The notes under the pieces were generated by a model. It made no database searches and was not told the DNA's origin. It worked only from the letters and a program-made list of their open reading frames with translations. From LMUY01 sp964246185 (lineage in GTDB: Bacteria > Pseudomonadota > Alphaproteobacteria > Acetobacterales > Acetobacteraceae): a stretch of DNA of 17,831 nt. Where the stretch lies: contig CAXTPP010000070.1 of assembly GCA_964246185.1 (NCBI GenBank), positions 1 to 17,831 on the forward strand. Reading direction: 5' to 3'. The position numbers and the translations under genes are program-made. Below, piece by piece: positions 14,197 through 17,831 of this stretch; positions within the stretch are counted from its first letter, which is position 1, and each line of letters begins with the position of its first letter.

Positions 14197-14254
14197 CCTC
14201 GCGCCAGCTCCTATTTTGCCCGCATACGTCTGCTACAGCGGCGATTACTGTAAA

Positions 14255-14288
14255 GGAATAGCCTAATTCCGCAACCTTGAATTGTCAA
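14255..14288 (-). promoter_or_regulatory. Sigma70-type promoter of the XRE gene with a flanking inverted repeat
   Basis: Read on the minus strand: a perfect -35 TTGACA (14288-14283), 17-bp spacer, -10 TAGGCT (14265-14260). The arms GGAAT and ATTCC (14270-14266 and 14259-14255) sit directly on either side of the -10 box, a placement where a bound repressor would block RNA polymerase. The XRE product itself is the obvious candidate, by inference. Confidence 0.65.
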
Positions 14289-14321
14289 TGAAGCAGATCA
14301 ATAGCGGTAAGGAACTACATT

Positions 14322-15854
14322 TTAGCGACTCGATGCAGTAAATCGATTCCCGTCTCCCCGTCGGGTTACGCCCAAGCCCGCTGCGCAGGCGGCAAGCGAG
14401 AGCAGCAACGGGATCGCCAAGCCCCGGCGCGAGAACGGCGTCGGGCTGCGCTGCCCGGGCAACGAGACCACCATCTGCGCCGCAGTCCTGGGCGGCAGCC
14501 GGCCCAGCTCCCGCCCCATCGCGTCGAACGCGCCGGTGATGCCGGTGTTGGCCGCCCGGACCAGCGGCAGCCCCTCCTCCACCGCGCGCATCCGGGCGGC
14601 GGCGAGGTGCTGGCGTGGCCCGGTGGAGTTGCCGAACCAGGCGTCATTGGTGATGTTCACCAGCCAGCCGGGGCGGTCGGCCTCGTCCACCAGTTGCGCC
14701 GGGTAGATCGCCTCGTAGCAGATCAGCGCCCCGAACGGCGGCAGGCCCGGCGGGTGGATCGTCTCGGGGCCGCTGCCGAAGGAGATGTGCCCCGGCACCA
14801 GCTGCACCGCCAGCGGCACCCAGCTGGGCGGGAACTCCCCGAACGGAACCAGGTGCCACTTGTCATACACGCCGGCGATGCTGTCCGGCGCGTCCAGCAC
14901 GAACAGGCTGTTGTAGGGATTGCCCGCCTCGTCGAAGCGGAGGCTGCCGGCAATGACGGCCGCCGCCGGGCGGGACGCCTGCCAGATCGCTTCCCGAGCG
15001 TTCCGGTCGCGCCCGAGCAGATACGGGCTGGCGGTTTCGGGCCATACCACCGCGACCGCCTGGCCCGGGTGCAGGCGCTCCGCGTCCGCCACGCCCGCCT
15101 GCGTCAGGGCGAGATAGCGCTCGAACACCGTCTCGGCGATCGTGCGGTCCCACTTGTCATCCTGCGGCACGTTGCCCTGCACCAGCACCACGCTCACCCC
15201 GGGCGCCGGCTGCACCGGCTGGCCGAGCCGGTGCACGCCGAACCCGGCCCAGGCGCCCAGCACGGCGGCCGTGCCGGCCATCCCGCGCCAGCCGAGCGCC
15301 GGGCTGGCGGCGAGCAGCACGGTGAGCAGGGTCAGGCCGGGCGCGCCGACCCAGGCGGCGAATTGCAGCATCACGTCGCCGACCGGGCCGGGTATGGCCC
15401 ATGCACTGCCCCACGGGTTCCACGGGAACCCGGTGCCGATGAACTGCCGCGCCAGGTCGGCCAGCGTCCACAGCCCGCCCAGCAGCAGCACCCGCTGCCA
15501 CCCCGGGGCGGAGAGCCGTGCCCCGGCGCACGGCACGGCGATGAACAGCGCCAGCAGCGCGGACAGGGCCGGCACGGCCAGCGGCACCAGCCACCAGTAA
15601 CGCGCCGCCTCGATCAGGATGGCTTCGGTGATCCAGTACAGCCCGAGCACATGATGGGCGAAACCGAAGCAGAAGCCGCGGCGCAGCGCCCCCGTCCAGC
15701 GCCGCGCGCCGCCGATCAGCGCCAGCAGCCCCGGCACGCTGACCAGCAGCACGGGGACGGCATGCACTGGCGGCAGCGCCGCTGCGGACAGCGCGCCCAG
15801 GGCCAGGGCGGCGCAGTCGGCGCGCCAGCCGGCCAGGGCAGCCAGCCGGGCCAT
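14322..15854 (-). CDS. lnt: Apolipoprotein N-acyltransferase
   Basis: 510 residues. Lnt adds the third acyl chain to the N-terminal Cys of lipoproteins in the inner membrane. The N-terminal about 210 residues hold six hydrophobic helices, the periplasmic nitrilase-like domain spans about 218-475, and there is a last helix near 478-495. The catalytic triad is visible: Glu273 in VVWPETASPY, Lys332 in YDKWHLVPFGE, Cys379 in ALICYEAIYP. VQGNVPQDDKW (225-235) and NITNDAWFG (400-408) are also typical. The start ATG 15854 is chosen by the family N-terminus; the open frame continues upstream through the minisatellite as GCDTQ repeats, which is not homologous sequence. It follows the dehydrogenase gene by 35 bases and precedes the XRE gene. 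Confidence 0.94.
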   Translation of the reverse strand: MARLAALAGWRADCAALALGALSAAALPPVHAVPVLLVSVPGLLALIGGARRWTGALRRGFCFGFAHHVLGLYWITEAILIEAARYWWLVPLAVPALSALLALFIAVPCAGARLSAPGWQRVLLLGGLWTLADLARQFIGTGFPWNPWGSAWAIPGPVGDVMLQFAAWVGAPGLTLLTVLLAASPALGWRGMAGTAAVLGAWAGFGVHRLGQPVQPAPGVSVVLVQGNVPQDDKWDRTIAETVFERYLALTQAGVADAERLHPGQAVAVVWPETASPYLLGRDRNAREAIWQASRPAAAVIAGSLRFDEAGNPYNSLFVLDAPDSIAGVYDKWHLVPFGEFPPSWVPLAVQLVPGHISFGSGPETIHPPGLPPFGALICYEAIYPAQLVDEADRPGWLVNITNDAWFGNSTGPRQHLAAARMRAVEEGLPLVRAANTGITGAFDAMGRELGRLPPRTAAQMVVSLPGQRSPTPFSRRGLAIPLLLSLAACAAGLGVTRRGDGNRFTASSR

Positions 15855-15889
15855 GTAGCCGGACCGCCCTGCCACGGTTGCGGACTGGC

Positions 15890-16903
15890 TTATGGCGTCA
15901 CAGCCCTGGGTGTCACAGCCCTGGGTGTCACAGCCCTGGGTGTCACAGCCCTGGGTGTCACAGCCTGGGGCGTCACGGCCCGGCCGGCCGGCACCGGCGT
16001 GCCGGTCAGCACGGCGACGATGCACTCGGCCGCCATCACCCCCATCGCCACCATGGCGAGCGGAGTCGTGCCGGCGACGTGCGGCGTGGCGATCACCCGC
16101 GGATGGTCCCGCAGCACGTGGAAGGCGGCGGGCGGCTCGCTGGCGAACACGTCCAGGCCAGCGCCGGCGACGTGGCCGCTGTCCAGCGCGGCCAGCAGCG
16201 CCGCCTCGTCCAGCAGGCCGCCCCGCGCCGTGTTCACCACCAGCGCGCCGGGCGGCAGGGCGTCCAGCGCGGCCGCGTCGATCAGGGGGCTGACGCCCGG
16301 AACCCAGGGGCAGTGCAGCGACAGCACATCGGACCGGGCCAGCAGGGCGGCGAGCGGCAGGCTGGAGGCGGACGCCGGGTCATGGTGGGCGGTGTCCATG
16401 CCGAAGGCGGCGGCCAGCCGGGCGACCGCCTGCCCGATGGCGCCGAAGCCGACCAGGCCCAGCCGAAGCCCGGCCACGTCCCGCACCACCGGCGTGCCCT
16501 CCCGCCAGCCGCCGGCGGCCAGGGCTGCGCCGAGCGGGCGGAGCTGCTTGGCCAGGGCCAGGATCATGGCCAGGGTGTGCTCCGCCACGGCGGCGGTGTT
16601 GGACCCGGGCGCCCGGGTGACGACGATGCCGCGGGCGGCGGCGGCGGCCAGGTCCACGTCGTCCACGCCCACGCCGTGCCGGGCCACCACGCGTAGCCGC
16701 GGGGAGGCGTCCATCGCGGCGGCCGTCACCGGGCCTTGGCGGGACAGCACGGCATCCGCGGCCGTGGCCCGCACCCGCTCCGCCACGGCGTCCGCCGTTG
16801 GATAGGGGGCCATGGCGTGTACGGCGCAGCCCGCCTTCGCCAGCAGGGCCATGGCAGGTTCCGCGAGGCCCGGCGCCGTCACGACTACGTTGAAGCGAGT
16901 CAT
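15890..16903 (-). CDS. D-2-hydroxyacid dehydrogenase (NAD-binding, phosphoglycerate dehydrogenase-like)
   Basis: 337 residues. The Rossmann loop is GLVGFGAIGQAVA (149-161). The catalytic Arg227 (VVNTARGGLLDE), Glu256 (DVFASEPP) and His275 (TPHVAGTT) are all present, so a working D-isomer-specific 2-hydroxyacid dehydrogenase is expected; it could act on hydroxypyruvate, glyoxylate or similar. There is no ACT or regulatory domain. The C-terminal tail (about 308-337) consists of AVTPR repeats encoded by a 15-bp minisatellite and is unlikely to be part of the fold. The start used, ATG 16903, lies in the second half of a 20-bp tandem duplication that also places a 7-codon frame (MARFNVP) just upstream, its TGA overlapping this ATG. 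It follows olsB closely and is probably in the same operon. Confidence 0.9.
   Translation of the reverse strand: MTRFNVVVTAPGLAEPAMALLAKAGCAVHAMAPYPTADAVAERVRATAADAVLSRQGPVTAAAMDASPRLRVVARHGVGVDDVDLAAAAARGIVVTRAPGSNTAAVAEHTLAMILALAKQLRPLGAALAAGGWREGTPVVRDVAGLRLGLVGFGAIGQAVARLAAAFGMDTAHHDPASASSLPLAALLARSDVLSLHCPWVPGVSPLIDAAALDALPPGALVVNTARGGLLDEAALLAALDSGHVAGAGLDVFASEPPAAFHVLRDHPRVIATPHVAGTTPLAMVAMGVMAAECIVAVLTGTPVPAGRAVTPQAVTPRAVTPRAVTPRAVTPRAVTP
15897..15971. repeat. 15-bp minisatellite in the dehydrogenase C-terminal codons
   Basis: The unit GTCACAGCCCTGGGT repeats four times perfectly (15897-15956), followed by one altered copy (15957-15971) and a decayed partial copy from 15972. Because 15 is a multiple of three, copy-number change keeps all frames open. 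It encodes AVTPR in the dehydrogenase frame, GCDTQ in the frame leading into lnt, and VSQPW on the plus strand. Confidence 0.95.
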
Positions 16904-16926
16904 GGGACGTTGAAGCGAGCCATGGT
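16887..16926. repeat. 20-bp tandem duplication over the dehydrogenase start codon
   Basis: Positions 16887-16906 and 16907-16926 match at 18 of 20 bases. Each copy contains an ATG (minus strand, 16903 and 16923) followed by codons for [AT]RFNV. The upstream copy begins 2 nt after the olsB stop and gives a 7-codon frame ending in TGA, which overlaps the ATG of the real gene. Confidence 0.92.
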
Positions 16927-17768
16927 CAGTCCCGGATCTGGCGCTTGTAGTGGTCGATGTACTTGTCGGTGACCAGGTCGGTCTTGACGATGATGGCGAT
17001 GTCGATGGTGTTGAACTGGGCATCGACCACCGCGCCGTCGCCGATCATGGCGCCGAGCCGGAGGTAGCCCTTGATGAGCGGCGGCAGCGCGGCCCGCACC
17101 CGAAGGCCGTCCACCCGGTCCGGCGGCAGGCGTCGCATGTCCACGTAGCGGGAGGCGATGGCGCGGGGACGCAGGGCGGGGGGCGCCAGGTGGTTATGGT
17201 ACAGGTAGGTCAGCGCGGCGGCCTGGCCATCCGGGTCCGTGCCGGCCAGGCTGGCGCAGCCGAACATGAGGTCGATCTCGTGGGCGAAGATGTAGGCCGC
17301 GATGCCGCGCCACAGCAGCTGCATCACCGCGCGGCCACGGTAGCGCACGTCCACGCAGGAGCGCCCCAGCTCCAGCACCCGGCCGGGGAAGCGCAGCAAG
17401 GGTGCTATGTCATACTCGGCGGCGGAGTAGAACCGTCCGACCGCCGCGGCGCCGGCCCGTTGCATCATCCGGTAGCACCCGACGACCCCGTCCGGCCCTT
17501 CGCCAAGCGCGTGGTCCACCACGATCAGGTGGTCGGCCACACGGTCGAACACGTCGGCGTCGCGGCGGGACAGGGCGGCGGCGGCGTCCGGCTCGGCGCC
17601 CATCTCGTCGTAGAACACCCGGTAGCGCAGGGCCTGCACCGCTTCCAGCTCACCCGGCGTCACCGCGATGCGCAGGCCGAGATGACCGGCCCTCAGCTCC
17701 TCGAACCTCGACCGGCCCGACGCGCGCTCCCATGGCGGCTGCGCGACCATCGGCCGGTCGATCGTCAC
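16926..17768 (-). CDS. olsB: L-ornithine N-alpha-acyltransferase (GNAT family), first step of ornithine lipid synthesis
   Basis: 280 residues from GTG 17768. OlsB transfers a 3-hydroxyacyl chain from acyl-ACP to the alpha-amino group of ornithine, giving lyso-ornithine lipid, which OlsA then acylates. Family marks in order: LRYRVFYDEMGA (47-58), RRDADVFDRVADHLIVVD (68-85), GCYRMM (97-102), GRFYSAAEYDI (111-121), VLELGRSCVDVRYR (131-144), LMFGCASLAGTDP (167-179), LPPLIKGYLRLGAMIGDGAVVD (228-249) and QFNTIDIAIIV (251-261). No olsA is adjacent in the window. The start is uncertain: ATG 17750 is an alternative, and the frame stays open to the window edge, so the protein could begin further upstream. 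The dehydrogenase follows closely. Confidence 0.93.
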   Translation of the reverse strand: MTIDRPMVAQPPWERASGRSRFEELRAGHLGLRIAVTPGELEAVQALRYRVFYDEMGAEPDAAAALSRRDADVFDRVADHLIVVDHALGEGPDGVVGCYRMMQRAGAAAVGRFYSAAEYDIAPLLRFPGRVLELGRSCVDVRYRGRAVMQLLWRGIAAYIFAHEIDLMFGCASLAGTDPDGQAAALTYLYHNHLAPPALRPRAIASRYVDMRRLPPDRVDGLRVRAALPPLIKGYLRLGAMIGDGAVVDAQFNTIDIAIIVKTDLVTDKYIDHYKRQIRD

Positions 17769-17831
17769 CGGTGCGGCCGGGGTTCGGCGAGCGATGGCTT
17801 CGCCCCGTCGCTGCCCAAGGGTGCACTCGGG
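17769..17831 (-). other. Upstream edge, open in frame with olsB
   Basis: These 63 bases contain no stop in the olsB frame and could be either its 5' leader or an N-terminal extension (reading LGQRRGEAIARRTPAAP before the assigned start). The window ends before this can be decided. Confidence 0.3.

Noticed and set aside
15897..15971. Short repeats that could be taken for a CRISPR array
   Set aside because: The 15-bp units are directly adjacent with no spacers and lie in a coding frame.
14607..16805. A 732-codon plus-strand open frame opposite lnt and the dehydrogenase
   Set aside because: It is antisense to two well-supported genes, rich in Arg, His and Gln, and without family motifs; long antisense frames are expected at this GC content.

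Overview
This window looks like chromosomal DNA of a high-GC alphaproteobacterium, probably Rhodospirillales/Acetobacteraceae. The clues are the alphaproteobacterial form of aspartyl-tRNA synthetase, an OlsB ornithine-lipid acyltransferase, an lnt gene followed by an XRE regulator gene, an N-formylglutamate amidohydrolase, and a small RNA carrying the unpaired TTTCCTCCCT core I associate with the alphaproteobacterial MmgR/suhB (alpha-r8) family. The family assignment of the organism is inference. I see no rRNA, CRISPR array, intact insertion sequence or phage module.

Layout. Positions 1-676 (-) hold the N-terminal part of an RND efflux permease, cut by the window edge and preceded by a structured, AT-rich 331-bp leader/promoter region. 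Positions 1008-2630 (-) are a probable three-gene operon: DoxX-like membrane protein, short LOV blue-light receptor, nitroreductase. A cupin gene diverges from it (2769-3236, +) and runs tail-to-tail with tspO (3223-3705, -), which in turn diverges with only an 11-bp gap from a histidine-phosphatase gene (3717-4247, +). Positions 4451-6815 (-) form a catabolic-looking operon: a BKACE-type beta-keto acid cleavage enzyme, a carboxymuconolactone-decarboxylase-like protein with overlapping stop and start, and a lower-GC alpha/beta hydrolase whose signal peptide is interrupted by an in-frame TGA. Positions 6879-9490 (+) encode the ligase-associated exonuclease and an ATP-dependent DNA ligase, translationally coupled.

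Next come a soluble lytic transglycosylase (9528-10331, -), the MmgR-like sRNA (about 10444-10524, +) whose terminator is antisense to the 3' end of the N-formylglutamate amidohydrolase gene (10487-11440, -), then tRNA-Val(GAC) and aspS (+). A roughly 300-bp convergent gap after aspS carries two related long hairpins with compensatory arm differences. Finally there is a minus-strand block: olsB, a D-2-hydroxyacid dehydrogenase with a 15-bp minisatellite in its C-terminal codons, lnt, and an XRE regulator with its own sigma70-like promoter and an inverted repeat flanking the -10 box.

Most genes are ordinary housekeeping or accessory metabolism. The points most worth a second look are the covarying hairpin pair at 13589-13748, the sRNA/antisense arrangement at 10444-10524, the stop codon in the hydrolase signal peptide, the AVTPR minisatellite, the LOV-nitroreductase operon, and the 20-bp duplication at the dehydrogenase start.
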